Source: Novimethylophilus kurashikiensis (GTDB lineage: Bacteria; Pseudomonadota; Gammaproteobacteria; Burkholderiales; Methylophilaceae). Taken from it: DNA of 64,000 bases. Both the position numbers and the translations under genes were made by a program. Each line of letters opens with the position of its first letter. The stretch's first letter is position 1. A model generated the notes under the pieces. It saw nothing but the letters and a program-made list of their open reading frames with translations. It did not search any database and was not told the origin of the DNA. This document shows positions 1-8,600 of the stretch, piece by piece. The stretch is taken from assembly GCF_003112435.1 (NCBI RefSeq), contig NZ_BDOQ01000003.1:62001-126000 (forward strand), written 5' to 3'.

Positions 1-48
1 ATCCAAGCCCCCCATCTCATGCACCCTGAATACGCACAGGAGCCGCAC

Positions 49-810
49 ATGGCTGAATCGAACAAGATTTCCGTGAGGAACCTGAACTTCTACTACGGCA
101 AGTTCCACGCCTTGAAGAACGTCAACCTCGATATTGCGGACAAGCGCGTGACGGCGTTCATCGGCCCTTCCGGCTGCGGCAAGTCCACCCTGCTGCGCAC
201 CTTCAACCGCATGTACCAGCTCTATCCCAACCTGCGCGCCGAGGGCGAGATCATCCTGGACGGCGAGAACATCCTCGACCCCAAGATGGACCTCAACCTG
301 CTCCGCGCCCGCGTCGGCATGGTGTTCCAGAAGCCGACGCCGTTCCCCATGTCGATCTACGACAACATCGCATTCGGCATCAAGCTATACGAACGCGTGG
401 GCAAGTCCGAACTTAACGACCGCGTGGAATGGGCCTTGCAAAAGGCCGCGCTGTGGAACGAAGTGAAGGACAAGCTCGACCAGGCCGGCACCAGCCTTTC
501 CGGCGGCCAGCAGCAACGTCTGTGCATCGCCCGCGGCATCGCCGTTCGTCCTGAGGTGCTGCTGCTGGACGAGCCCTGCTCCGCGCTGGACCCGATTTCG
601 ACGGCCCGCATCGAAGAGCTTATCCACGAACTCAAGAACGACTACACCATCGTCATCGTGACCCACAACATGCAGCAAGCCGCCCGCGTTTCCGACTACA
701 CGGCCTATATGTACCTGGGCGAACTGATCGAAATCGGCGACACCGATACCATGTTCACCAAGCCGCAGCGCCGCGAGACGGAAGACTACATCACCGGCAA
801 GTTCGGCTAA
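49..810 (+). CDS. pstB: Phosphate ABC transporter ATP-binding protein PstB
   Basis: PstB is the cytosolic ATPase of the PstSCAB high-affinity phosphate importer. The 253-residue product has a Walker A (GPSGCGKST), the signature [14 protein letters not shown], a Walker B ending [12 protein letters not shown], and a switch His in [14 protein letters not shown]. An in-frame ATG at 19 exists, but AGGAG at 38-42 lies six bases before the ATG at 49, so 49 is preferred. The rest of the operon (pstA, pstC, pstS) would lie left of the window. A strong terminator follows directly, so pstB is last in its transcript unless phoU lies elsewhere. Family assignment is secure; the exact start is slightly less so. 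Confidence 0.96.
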   Translation: MAESNKISVRNLNFYYGKFHALKNVNLDIADKRVTAFIGPSGCGKSTLLRTFNRMYQLYPNLRAEGEIILDGENILDPKMDLNLLRARVGMVFQKPTPFPMSIYDNIAFGIKLYERVGKSELNDRVEWALQKAALWNEVKDKLDQAGTSLSGGQQQRLCIARGIAVRPEVLLLDEPCSALDPISTARIEELIHELKNDYTIVIVTHNMQQAARVSDYTAYMYLGELIEIGDTDTMFTKPQRRETEDYITGKFG

Positions 811-833
811 AGCACGGGTTCTTCCGGCTCTGG

Positions 834-866
834 ACGCCCGCCTCTGCGCGGGCGTTTTGTTTTTTC
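834..866 (+). terminator. Rho-independent terminator after pstB
   Basis: An 8-bp perfect stem (ACGCCCGC at 834-841, GCGGGCGT at 848-855) with a 6-base loop is followed by a run of T broken by one G (855-865). It separates pstB from the DUF47/Pit pair. Confidence 0.85.
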
Positions 867-944
867 GCGTCCTGGCGAACGATTAAACCCTGTCCGATTT
901 GTTACAATTTCATGAATTTATTATTTCAAAGTCAGGAAGTCGTT

Positions 945-1583
945 ATGTTCAGCGGACTCATGCCTCAACGCGTCGCGTTTTTCGAACTACTCGCCGCACA
1001 CTCCGACCGGGTGGTTGCCAGTGCCAACGCCACTCTACGGTTGGTCAACAACCTTGGGACCGGCAACGACGGCATCGAGCTGTTGGTCAAGGAAGTCGAT
1101 TTCAACGAGAAGAGCGGCGACAAGATCAAGGCCGAATTGATTTCCCTGCTGCATAAATCTTTCATAACGCCGCTAGACCGCGACGAGATTCACAATCTGA
1201 CGTTGGAAATGGACAAGATCCTGAGCGCGCTACGTAATGTCGCCAACGCCATCGAGATGTACAACATCCAGGCCTCCACCCCCGAAGCCCGCGAGCTGGC
1301 AGCCCTGGGTGCCGACGCCTGCCTGCGCCTCAACCGGGCCATGGTAAGCCTGGGCGATAAGGACCGCCGCAAGGAAACCGCTGCACTGTGCCAGGAAATC
1401 GACGAGATCGAATCCAAAGGCGACCAGGTGCTCAAGAACGCGATCACACGTTTGTTCCGCGAAGGCGCGGATCCGTGGATGGCAATCAAGATGAAGGAGT
1501 TTTACTTCCTGCTCGAGGGTGTGCTTGACCGTTGCGAAGGCACGGCCAAGACCATCGAAGAAATCCTGATCGAGAATTCGTAA
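945..1583 (+). CDS. DUF47 (PhoU-like) protein paired with the Pit phosphate transporter
   Basis: This 212-residue, all-helical protein belongs to the DUF47/TIGR00153 family, distant relatives of PhoU that are almost always encoded just before a Pit-type phosphate transporter. They are thought to modulate that transporter. Acidic patches such as DEIHNLTLEMDKIL and EIDEIESKGDQVLKNA are the PhoU-like metal-binding segments. The start at 945 has AGGAAG at 934-939; the upstream ATG at 912 has no ribosome site. The stop overlaps the next start (TAATG), which implies translational coupling with the transporter gene. Confidence 0.9.
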   Translation: MFSGLMPQRVAFFELLAAHSDRVVASANATLRLVNNLGTGNDGIELLVKEVDFNEKSGDKIKAELISLLHKSFITPLDRDEIHNLTLEMDKILSALRNVANAIEMYNIQASTPEARELAALGADACLRLNRAMVSLGDKDRRKETAALCQEIDEIESKGDQVLKNAITRLFREGADPWMAIKMKEFYFLLEGVLDRCEGTAKTIEEILIENS

Positions 1584-2596
1584 TGGAAGCCGCATCGATC
1601 CACCTCTGGGTGTTGGTGCTGCTGATCGTCGTGGCGCTGGCGTTTGATTTCATGAACGGTTTCCACGACGGCGCCAACTCCATTTCCACCATCGTCGCCA
1701 CCGGCGCACTGACACCGAAACAAGCCGTGCTGTTCGCAGCCGCGTTCAACTTCATCGCCTTGTGGGTGTTCCAGTTACATGTGGCGGCGACGATTGGCAA
1801 AGGCACGGTTGACCCGGGTTTCGTCGATTACCACGTGATATTCGGCGCGCTATGCGGTGCGCTGTCGTGGAATCTCATCACCTGGTACTACGGCATCCCT
1901 TCATCCTCGTCGCACGCCCTCATCGGCGGCCTGGTGGGCGCGACCATTACCAAGGCCGGGGGCACTGGGCCCATCATCTGGTCCGGCTTCGGCAAGATTC
2001 TGCTGTTCATCGTACTGTCGCCGCTGGTCGGCTACCTGCTGGGCGGCCTGCTCATGGTGGCGGTCGCCTGGATGTTCAGGGACCGCACCCCCGGCCAGGT
2101 GAGCCATTGGTTCGACCGCATTCAGCTCGTCGCTTCCGGCGCCTATAGCCTCGCACACGGCGGTAACGATGCCCAGAAAACCATCGGCGTAATCTGGCTA
2201 CTGCTGATCAGCGCAGGCGTGTCCACCACCGATGCCAGCACGCTTCCCAACTGGGTGGTGTATTCCTGTTATCTCGCCATTGCCCTCGGCACCTACATGG
2301 GCGGTTGGCGCATCGTCAAAACCATGGGTACCAAGATCACCAAGCTCAATTCCGTGAGCGGCTCCTGCGCATCGATGGGCGGCGCCATCAGTCTAGGCAT
2401 GGCGACCTTGGGCGGCATCCCGGTCTCGACCACGCATACGATCTCAGGCGCCATCATCGGGGTAGGCTCCGCCCGACGCACCCGGGACGTCCGCTGGGGC
2501 ATCGCCTTCAATTTGGTCATTGCCTGGATACTGACGATCCCAGCCAGCGGCTTGATAGCGGCAGCGTTCTGGTGGCTGGGTTTGCATTTCCTGTAA
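1583..2596 (+). CDS. pit: Inorganic phosphate transporter, PiT family
   Basis: A 337-residue integral membrane protein of the PiT family, which imports phosphate as a metal-phosphate complex with H+ or Na+. Both family signatures are visible: GFHDGANSIST near residue 22 and SLAHGGNDAQKTIG near residue 190. The duplicated half-structure and about 10 hydrophobic segments fit the family. The ATG overlaps the DUF47 stop codon. With pstB just upstream, high- and low-affinity phosphate uptake sit side by side. I see no pho box between the two units. Confidence 0.93.
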   Translation: MEAASIHLWVLVLLIVVALAFDFMNGFHDGANSISTIVATGALTPKQAVLFAAAFNFIALWVFQLHVAATIGKGTVDPGFVDYHVIFGALCGALSWNLITWYYGIPSSSSHALIGGLVGATITKAGGTGPIIWSGFGKILLFIVLSPLVGYLLGGLLMVAVAWMFRDRTPGQVSHWFDRIQLVASGAYSLAHGGNDAQKTIGVIWLLLISAGVSTTDASTLPNWVVYSCYLAIALGTYMGGWRIVKTMGTKITKLNSVSGSCASMGGAISLGMATLGGIPVSTTHTISGAIIGVGSARRTRDVRWGIAFNLVIAWILTIPASGLIAAAFWWLGLHFL

Positions 2597-2620
2597 GTCA
2601 GGATTTCCTCACGCCTGATC
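2597..2620 (+). promoter_or_regulatory. Candidate operator, copy A of a repeated GTCAGGATTTCCT element
   Basis: Directly after the pit stop codon there is GTCAGGATTTCCT, six bases later closed by CCTGATC, so the ends form TCAGG/CCTGA arms. A closely matching element occurs at 4595-4620 and a shorter one at 6187-6198, each in front of the next signalling gene. The function is inferred from repetition alone. Confidence 0.35.
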
Positions 2621-2671
2621 GCTCGATGTAACGGTCACGTCACACCATTGTCATAAAACTGGACCATGATT

Positions 2672-2700
2672 GGCCCCCTAAATAGAGAAAAATGGGGGCC
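2672..2700 (+). promoter_or_regulatory. Stem-loop in front of, or over, the EAL-CBS-GGDEF start
   Basis: GGCCCCC at 2672-2678 and GGGGGCC at 2694-2700 are a perfect inverted repeat with a 15-base A-rich loop. The right arm overlaps the ATG at 2692-2694 and sits four bases before the ATG at 2704, so folding could mask initiation. It has no T-run, so it is not an ordinary terminator. Confidence 0.4.
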
Positions 2701-4551
2701 GTCATGAGTACCATCCTCGACATCCGCAATTTCACCGCAACACAGCGTCCTGCGCAGGAAGACCTCGGTCAGCGCTTGCATGAAATCGTCGAAAACCAGC
2801 GCCTGAACGCGCTGTTCCAACCTATCCTCGACATTGCCACAGCCAAGGTCGTCGGCTACGAAGGCTTGATTCGTGGCCCATCCGACAGCCCTCTGCATTC
2901 CCCTGTCACGCTGTTCAAGGCTGCCCGTGAGCACAACCGTGTCGCCGAGGTGGAATACCTGTGCCGCCGCATCGTGCTCGAGTCCTTCGCCCGCCTGGGT
3001 GGCCAGGGCAAGGTCTTCCTCAACATCAGCCCGGATGTGCTGTTGCAGCAAGACTGGAAAACCGGCCAGACGCTGAAATTCATTGAGGAAATCGGCCTCC
3101 AGCCCCAGCAGGTCATCATCGAGATCACCGAAAACGCGCCGACCACGGATTACCAATTGCTGCGCGAAGCCGCGCATCACTACCGCAACATGGGCTTCGA
3201 GATCGCTATCGACGACCTGGGCGAAGGTTTTTCCGGCCTGCGTTTGTGGTCTGAGCTCCGCCCCAATTACATCAAGATCGATATGCACTTCATCCAGGGC
3301 ATCAATCTCGATCCATTGAAGCTGCAGTTCGTGCGTTCCATCCAGGAAATTGCCAACAAATCAGGCGCCCGCGTCATTGCCGAAGGTATCGAGACCGAGG
3401 CCGAACTGATTGCCGTGCGCGATCTCGGCATTGCTTACGGTCAGGGCTATCATATCGCCCGCCCCAACCCGAAACCGGAACTCCAGTTGCCGACCGAGAT
3501 CTCGCAAGTCCTCATCGGCAGCAATTTCAGCGGCAGCCAACGCTATTTATCGAATCATCGCGCCACCGTCGAAAAACTCATCAAACAAGTGCCGCCTGTC
3601 GATCCGGACTGTCACAACGACGACGTCTATGCCATTTTCGAGAAGCACCCCAAGCTCTATTCCATTCCTGTGGTGCGCAGCGGCCTGCCGCTCGGCATCA
3701 TTGCACGCGACACCATGATCGACCGTTTCGCCCGCCCTTTTCACCGCGAACTTTACGGCCGCAAGCCCTGCGAGATGATGATGGACAAGTCGGCCCTCAT
3801 CGTCGACACCGCCACGACCATCCATGCGTTGAGCGACCTGATCCTGGCGAGCGAACCGCATCACCTGTCGATGGGATTCATCATCACCGACGACAAGGGC
3901 AACTATGTGGGCATGGGAAGTGGTCACGACCTGCTGCGCCTCATTACCAAAATGCAGATTAGCGCCGCGCGCTACGCCAATCCCTTGACCCTGCTGCCGG
4001 GCAACGTGCCGATAAACGAACACATCGACTGCCTGCTGCAGGAAAACCTGCCTTTCGTGGCCTGTTATTTCGACCTCGACCACTTCAAGCCTTTCAACGA
4101 CGTATACGGCTACCAGAAGGGTGACGAAATCATCCAAATGAGCGGGCGGCTGCTCAAGGAAATCTGCGACCCAGACCGGGATTTTCTAGGCCATATAGGC
4201 GGCGACGACTTCATCATCCTATTCCAAAGCGCAGACTGGGAGCGCCGCTGCCGTACGCTGCTCGCCCGCTTCAGCGAGAACGTGCCGTCTTTCTACAATG
4301 AAAACGACCGTATGCGCGGCGGTATCGAAACCGAAGATCGGCAAGGCAAACGCGGTTTTCAACCGTTGGTAAGCTTCTCCATCGGCAGCGTGCTGGTCGA
4401 ACCCGCCACCTTTAGTTCACACCACGAAGTCTCGGCTGCCGCCGCTGTGGCCAAGAAACAAGCCAAGAAGATTCCCGGCAACAGCCTGTTCGTCGAGCGG
4501 CGTATCCCGACGCAGAATCATGAGCAGATCATGGAGCCGAAATTCGGTTAA
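2692..4551 (+). CDS. EAL-CBS-GGDEF cyclic-di-GMP signalling protein
   Basis: A soluble 619-residue protein with three modules. EAL domain, about 30-265: YEGLIRGP (EGL variant), FLNISPD, IIEITEN, IAIDDLGEGFSGL, NYIKID, IAEGIETEAEL and QGYHIARP keep the metal and catalytic residues, so c-di-GMP hydrolysis is plausible. CBS-like module, about 293-420. GGDEF domain, about 452-610: CYFDLDHFKPFND and GGDDF at 503-507, a conservative variant. The four residues where an inhibitory RxxD site would stand read PDRD, so that site is absent. Either activity, or both, may operate. It heads the cluster containing SiaABC-like genes and shares the CBS module with the phosphatase at 6281-7558. ATG at 2704 is an alternative start. 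Confidence 0.9.
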   Translation: MGAVMSTILDIRNFTATQRPAQEDLGQRLHEIVENQRLNALFQPILDIATAKVVGYEGLIRGPSDSPLHSPVTLFKAAREHNRVAEVEYLCRRIVLESFARLGGQGKVFLNISPDVLLQQDWKTGQTLKFIEEIGLQPQQVIIEITENAPTTDYQLLREAAHHYRNMGFEIAIDDLGEGFSGLRLWSELRPNYIKIDMHFIQGINLDPLKLQFVRSIQEIANKSGARVIAEGIETEAELIAVRDLGIAYGQGYHIARPNPKPELQLPTEISQVLIGSNFSGSQRYLSNHRATVEKLIKQVPPVDPDCHNDDVYAIFEKHPKLYSIPVVRSGLPLGIIARDTMIDRFARPFHRELYGRKPCEMMMDKSALIVDTATTIHALSDLILASEPHHLSMGFIITDDKGNYVGMGSGHDLLRLITKMQISAARYANPLTLLPGNVPINEHIDCLLQENLPFVACYFDLDHFKPFNDVYGYQKGDEIIQMSGRLLKEICDPDRDFLGHIGGDDFIILFQSADWERRCRTLLARFSENVPSFYNENDRMRGGIETEDRQGKRGFQPLVSFSIGSVLVEPATFSSHHEVSAAAAVAKKQAKKIPGNSLFVERRIPTQNHEQIMEPKFG

Positions 4552-4594
4552 TCGCTTTACCGTAATTAAATTGCAATAAAACCTTAATACGATG

Positions 4595-4620
4595 GTCAGG
4601 ATTTCCTTACTTCCCTGATC
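4595..4620 (+). promoter_or_regulatory. Candidate operator, copy B of the repeated element
   Basis: GTCAGGATTTCCTTAC followed by CCTGATC abuts the start codon of the chemoreceptor gene at 4621. It matches copy A (2597-2620) almost base for base, with two extra bases before the right arm. No better ribosome site is visible, so the AGGA inside it might also contribute to translation. Confidence 0.35.
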
Positions 4621-6186
4621 ATGAAATTACAACAGCAATTACGTCTCCTCAGCGCAATCACCGTCCTACCCCTTGCGGGTGTGGCCTTGCTTGTCAGCAT
4701 TAATCTGCATCTCTTGCGTCAGCAGTTCGACGATTACCAGGATAGACAGAGCATCAGTCGCAGCCTGCTGACGATAAAGGCAGAAGCACTGTCCATGTCG
4801 CGAGCCGATCCGATCCTCCCGGATACGGCCGACAAGCTTGCCCAAATCGACCAGCATATCCGCACCAGCCTTGGTCAATTGCCTCAACCTCAAGCCAAGC
4901 CTGTACTGGAGCACTGGTCGAACTATCGCAAGGGATTTTCAGACGCTATCCGCATTGCGACCGAGAACCCGGAAGATGCGCTGCAGATTCCCGATGCGCT
5001 CTATAAATCCGACCTGGAACCGATAATCGGGCTGCTTGACCAAACCATTGCCGACAACCACACGTTGGAAGCCAGCGCAAAAGCTGCCATCACCTCGCAA
5101 GTGCAACGCGTGCTATGGGTAGTACTGCTACCGCTGCTAGTCTCTGGCGTACTGATCGGTGTTTTCCAACTGCGCTTCAACCGTAGCCTGCGCTTACGCG
5201 TCGAGGCCTTTAACCTGGCGACCCAGCACTTGCAGCAAGGCGATCTGGGGCAACGCATTCCGGCGCAGGGGGATGATGAAATCAGCCAGATGGCGCGAGC
5301 CATCAACAGTTTTGTTGCACGGATGGAAGACGTACTGCGCAATGCCAGCGACACCACGGCACAAACCTCAGGTGCGGCCAACCAAGTCGCAGAAATGGCC
5401 ACCGGCGTCAGCGCCAGCGCGCGGGTCCAGGCTGAAAAAGCACAAGAAGTCAGCGTGGCTATCGAGGCCGTAGGCAAGATCGCCAACGACATCGCACAAA
5501 GCTCCGGCAATGCATCAGCCGAAACCAGACGTACGCGGGAACGCATCAAGGCCGGCAAGCAGACCGGCGAGGAGACGATTGCCATGCTCCGGCACTTGGA
5601 CGGCACGGTGAGCGAACTTACACAAACCATGTCGGAACTCGACGCCGCCATGCAACGCATCGGCAGCGTGAGCAACATCATTCGTGATATCGCCGAGCAA
5701 ACCAACCTGCTAGCGCTGAATGCTTCGATCGAAGCGGCACGTGCAGGCGAAGCTGGGCGCGGCTTCGCAGTCGTAGCCGACGAAGTGCGCAAGCTTTCGG
5801 AACGCACAGCGACGTCGACTGCCGACATTACCTCCGCAGTTCAAGTGGTGCAGCAGAAAACGCAGGCAACCCTGGGGAAAATCCACATCGCCCAGGAAGA
5901 AGCACGCCGCAGCGCCGCTCAGGGCGAGGCCATCGGCGGTCTGATGATGGAAATCGACCAGGCCGTGGAAGCCGTAAGTACGATGATGTCGGAAATCGCT
6001 CAGGCCACCGAGCAGCAGGCCCATGCGATGGGCGGCATCGTGCTCACCATCGACACCGTGGCGCGTACCTCGGCCTCCGGCTCCACACAGATCGATGCCA
6101 CTCGCCACGCCATGCATGAATTGGCTGAACGTTCATCCCAATTGCACGACATGGTGGCTTTTTTCAGATTCTCTAATCTGAAGTAG
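4621..6186 (+). CDS. Methyl-accepting chemotaxis protein (4-helix-bundle sensor)
   Basis: A 521-residue transmembrane chemoreceptor. TM1 is about 10-31, followed by a periplasmic helical domain of about 130 residues (four-helix-bundle type). TM2 is about 163-184, then HAMP to about 237, then a long coiled signalling domain. The hairpin tip reads [20 protein letters not shown] and continues [18 protein letters not shown], the CheA/CheW contact region. There is no C-terminal CheR-tethering pentapeptide; the protein ends FFRFSNLK. It lies between two c-di-GMP/partner-switch genes with no che genes nearby, so its input could feed this local module or a distant Che or Wsp-type array. The ligand is unknown. 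Confidence 0.93.
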   Translation: MKLQQQLRLLSAITVLPLAGVALLVSINLHLLRQQFDDYQDRQSISRSLLTIKAEALSMSRADPILPDTADKLAQIDQHIRTSLGQLPQPQAKPVLEHWSNYRKGFSDAIRIATENPEDALQIPDALYKSDLEPIIGLLDQTIADNHTLEASAKAAITSQVQRVLWVVLLPLLVSGVLIGVFQLRFNRSLRLRVEAFNLATQHLQQGDLGQRIPAQGDDEISQMARAINSFVARMEDVLRNASDTTAQTSGAANQVAEMATGVSASARVQAEKAQEVSVAIEAVGKIANDIAQSSGNASAETRRTRERIKAGKQTGEETIAMLRHLDGTVSELTQTMSELDAAMQRIGSVSNIIRDIAEQTNLLALNASIEAARAGEAGRGFAVVADEVRKLSERTATSTADITSAVQVVQQKTQATLGKIHIAQEEARRSAAQGEAIGGLMMEIDQAVEAVSTMMSEIAQATEQQAHAMGGIVLTIDTVARTSASGSTQIDATRHAMHELAERSSQLHDMVAFFRFSNLK

Positions 6187-6198
6187 GGATTTCCTGAC
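6187..6198 (+). promoter_or_regulatory. Candidate operator, copy C of the repeated element
   Basis: GGATTTCCTGAC follows the chemoreceptor stop codon and shares the GGATTTCCT core with copies A and B. A second TCCTGAC, the reverse complement of GTCAGGA, is at 6256-6262 just before the phosphatase ribosome site. Confidence 0.3.
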
Positions 6199-6280
6199 AC
6201 AAAACCATCATGTAAACGACATGTCGCCTTAACAGCCGCGTCTTACTCTTGCTCATCCTGACAAGAAAGAGTCCAAGCAC

Positions 6281-7558
6281 ATGTTAAGCCCTGCTGCCAT
6301 CGCCGAATCCCGGGCGGGATTGAGCGAAATCGAATCTGAATACATTGCGCGCAGCCTGTTGCGCGAAGCACCCACGGTAGCCCCGCACCAAACCAACGAC
6401 GAAGTCATGCAGCTCTTGAGCGAGCGCTCTGATGTCGTCAGTCTCCCGGTCGTGGAAAACGGCCTGCCCATCGGGCTCATCAACCGCAACATCTTCATGG
6501 ACGGCATTGCCAAGCCGTTTCGCCGCGAGTTGTTCGGCCGCAAGAGCTGCATCGCCTTCATGGACAAGCAGCCGCTCGTAGTATCGGAGCACATGAGTAT
6601 CCAGGAGTTGAGCTTCAAGGTCGTCGGCGCCGGCGGCAAGACGCTCAACGACGGGTTCGTGATCACCGACGATGCGGGGTTATACCTGGGCGTCGGCACC
6701 GGCGAAGACTTGGTGAAGATCGTGACCCACCTGCAGGCCGAGAAAAACCGCCTGGTGATGGAGAGCATCAACTACGCAAGCGTCATCCAGAAATCCTTCT
6801 TGCGCGCCTCGCGCGAGGACATGGCAGCGGCGCTGCACGACTACTTCATTCATTGGGAACCGCGCGACAAGGTCGGCGGCGACTATTACTTCTGCAAGAA
6901 ATTCGAGGATGGCTTTTTTATCGCCTTGATCGACTGCACTGGTCATGGTGTGCCCGGCGCATTCATGACCTTGATCATGGCGTCTTTCCTCGATCACATC
7001 CTGCTCGAGGACAACCGTCGCGACCCAGCTGGAGCGCTGGCAATGATGAACCGCAAGGTCAAGATCGCCCTGGGCCAGATCGGCGAACACAACATCGTGC
7101 CGATTGAAGGCCAGCGCTTCGCCCATAGTCCGGACAAGGAACAATCGGACGACGGGATGGATACGGCATTTTGCTGGGTGGAATCCTGCAAGCTGATTTA
7201 TGCCGGCGCCAAGACGCCGCTCTTTACCCTGGAAAACGGCGCGACTGAAGTCACCGTCATCGAGGGCGACCGCAAGGGTGTGGGTTATGTCGACACCCCG
7301 ATGGACTATACCTGGACCAACAAGGAAATCGCGCTCTCCAAAGGCATGCGCGTGTACCTCACCACGGACGGCATCATCGATCAGATCGGCGGCACCAAGG
7401 ACATAGCGTTCGGCAAAAAACGCTTTTGCAATCTACTGGTAGAAAACAGCGAGCTGCCGTTGGTGGCTCAGAAGGAACGCATCATGCAGGCCTTCTACAC
7501 CTACCAGGGCAAGCAGCGGCGCCGCGACGACGTGAGCCTGCTGGGATTTCGTATTTAA
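6281..7558 (+). CDS. SiaA-like PP2C/SpoIIE phosphatase with N-terminal CBS-like module
   Basis: A 425-residue cytosolic serine/threonine phosphatase. Residues 25-150 form a CBS-like module roughly half identical by eye to that of the EAL-CBS-GGDEF protein: both have PVV..GLP.G, RREL.GRK or HRELYGRK, and ITDD.G.Y.G.G.G.DL. The PP2C/SpoIIE domain fills about 185-425, with metal ligands in VGGDYYF (198-204), DCTGHGVPGAF (218-228), TTDGIIDQ (361-368) and RRDDVSLL. The next two genes are SiaB- and SiaC-like, so it most likely dephosphorylates the SiaC homolog. SiaA of Pseudomonas is membrane-bound with a periplasmic sensor; this version has no membrane segment, so it should sense an intracellular ligand. 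The ribosome site is AAGAAAGAG. Confidence 0.88.
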   Translation: MLSPAAIAESRAGLSEIESEYIARSLLREAPTVAPHQTNDEVMQLLSERSDVVSLPVVENGLPIGLINRNIFMDGIAKPFRRELFGRKSCIAFMDKQPLVVSEHMSIQELSFKVVGAGGKTLNDGFVITDDAGLYLGVGTGEDLVKIVTHLQAEKNRLVMESINYASVIQKSFLRASREDMAAALHDYFIHWEPRDKVGGDYYFCKKFEDGFFIALIDCTGHGVPGAFMTLIMASFLDHILLEDNRRDPAGALAMMNRKVKIALGQIGEHNIVPIEGQRFAHSPDKEQSDDGMDTAFCWVESCKLIYAGAKTPLFTLENGATEVTVIEGDRKGVGYVDTPMDYTWTNKEIALSKGMRVYLTTDGIIDQIGGTKDIAFGKKRFCNLLVENSELPLVAQKERIMQAFYTYQGKQRRRDDVSLLGFRI

Positions 7559-7611
7559 CCCGAATCGCATTCAACCCAGAACCTGCATTTAACTTAGAAA
7601 AAGATCAATCC

Positions 7612-8160
7612 ATGCAACTCGATTTGTTCAGCGTGTTCCGCAATACCGCCGATTTCAACGGCGTGCTGTTCTACTACAACGGCGACCTGTCCCAGAACGT
7701 GATCGCCACCATGGGCGATGCGCTCAAGCAGCGCCTGGAAAGCCAGGATACTGGTGGCCCAAAAGCCAGAAAGCTGTTTTCCAGTTTCATCGAAATGGTG
7801 CAGAACGCCTTGCACTACTCACCGCCGGTACCGGGGACCAATGCCCAGAGGGTCGGCGCCGTGGCCGTCGGCAAGCAGGGCGACAAGTTCTACATCGTGT
7901 GCGGCAACCTGGTCGAAAGCCGCCATATCCAGCGCATTCGCGACAAGATCGAACCGTTGCAGGCCATGACGCTGGATCAAATCAAACAAGCCTACCGCGA
8001 GCAACTCAAGGCCGACCACAGCGGCGACACCGTCAGCAAGGGCGCAGGACTGGGGTTTCTCACCTTGGCCCGCGATGCCAGCGAGCCTATCGAGTACTCG
8101 CTGGTCGAGATGCCCGAAAACCGCGATGTCGCCTATTTCTACCTGAAAGCCACCGTATAA
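7612..8160 (+). CDS. SiaB-like protein kinase (DUF6272)
   Basis: A 182-residue protein with a histidine-kinase-like ATPase fold of the SiaB family. Residues FIEMVQNALHYSPP supply the N-box Asn that binds Mg-ATP, and KGAGLGFLTLARDAS is the glycine-rich lid. SiaB in Pseudomonas phosphorylates SiaC on a threonine and opposes SiaA. The frame stays open upstream, but that part overlaps the phosphatase gene; ATG 7612 gives the usual family length. It sits 53 bases after the phosphatase and 10 bases before the SiaC-like gene, so the three are surely one operon. Confidence 0.85.
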   Translation: MQLDLFSVFRNTADFNGVLFYYNGDLSQNVIATMGDALKQRLESQDTGGPKARKLFSSFIEMVQNALHYSPPVPGTNAQRVGAVAVGKQGDKFYIVCGNLVESRHIQRIRDKIEPLQAMTLDQIKQAYREQLKADHSGDTVSKGAGLGFLTLARDASEPIEYSLVEMPENRDVAYFYLKATV

Positions 8161-8170
8161 AGGACCTGCC

Positions 8171-8566
8171 ATGAACGACTTATACCTCGCACGCACCGCA
8201 CATTCGCCTGAAGTGGATTTTCGCTTCTCCAGCCACGAACTGACGCTGACCGGCGAAGCCTATCCCGAAAATGCAGCCGATTTTTTCCAGCCACTGCTTT
8301 CTGCGCTCGAAGGGTATTTACGGGGTGTTGACGGCCAGGAAATCCACATCAATTTCAGGCTGACCTATTTCAACAGCGCGGCGACCAAGATGCTCTACAG
8401 CATGTTCGAGTTGCTTAACGAAACCGCCTGCACCAGCAACCGCGTCATCCTCAACTGGTTCCATGACGAAGAGGACGACACCATTCTCGAGTTCGGCGAA
8501 GGCGTGCATGACGACTTTTCCGCACTCGATTTCCGCCCCGTAGCCGTCGATCTGGCTACGGCTTGA
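8171..8566 (+). CDS. SiaC-like regulatory phosphoprotein (DUF1987)
   Basis: A 131-residue protein of the DUF1987/SiaC family. In Pseudomonas, unphosphorylated SiaC binds and activates the diguanylate cyclase SiaD; SiaB phosphorylates it and SiaA reactivates it. The family core is seen as INFRLTYFNSAATKMLYSMF, in which Thr72 is the expected phosphorylation site. No separate SiaD-type cyclase is encoded here; the EAL-CBS-GGDEF protein six kilobases upstream is the natural candidate partner, by inference. Confidence 0.87.
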   Translation: MNDLYLARTAHSPEVDFRFSSHELTLTGEAYPENAADFFQPLLSALEGYLRGVDGQEIHINFRLTYFNSAATKMLYSMFELLNETACTSNRVILNWFHDEEDDTILEFGEGVHDDFSALDFRPVAVDLATA

Positions 8567-8600
8567 TTCAATTGCTGCATTGTGAAAGGAGAAAGGGAAG

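Noticed and set aside
4552-4620. Possible FliA (sigma-28) promoter before the chemoreceptor
   Set aside because: TAAA occurs, but the downstream half does not match GCCGATAA well enough.
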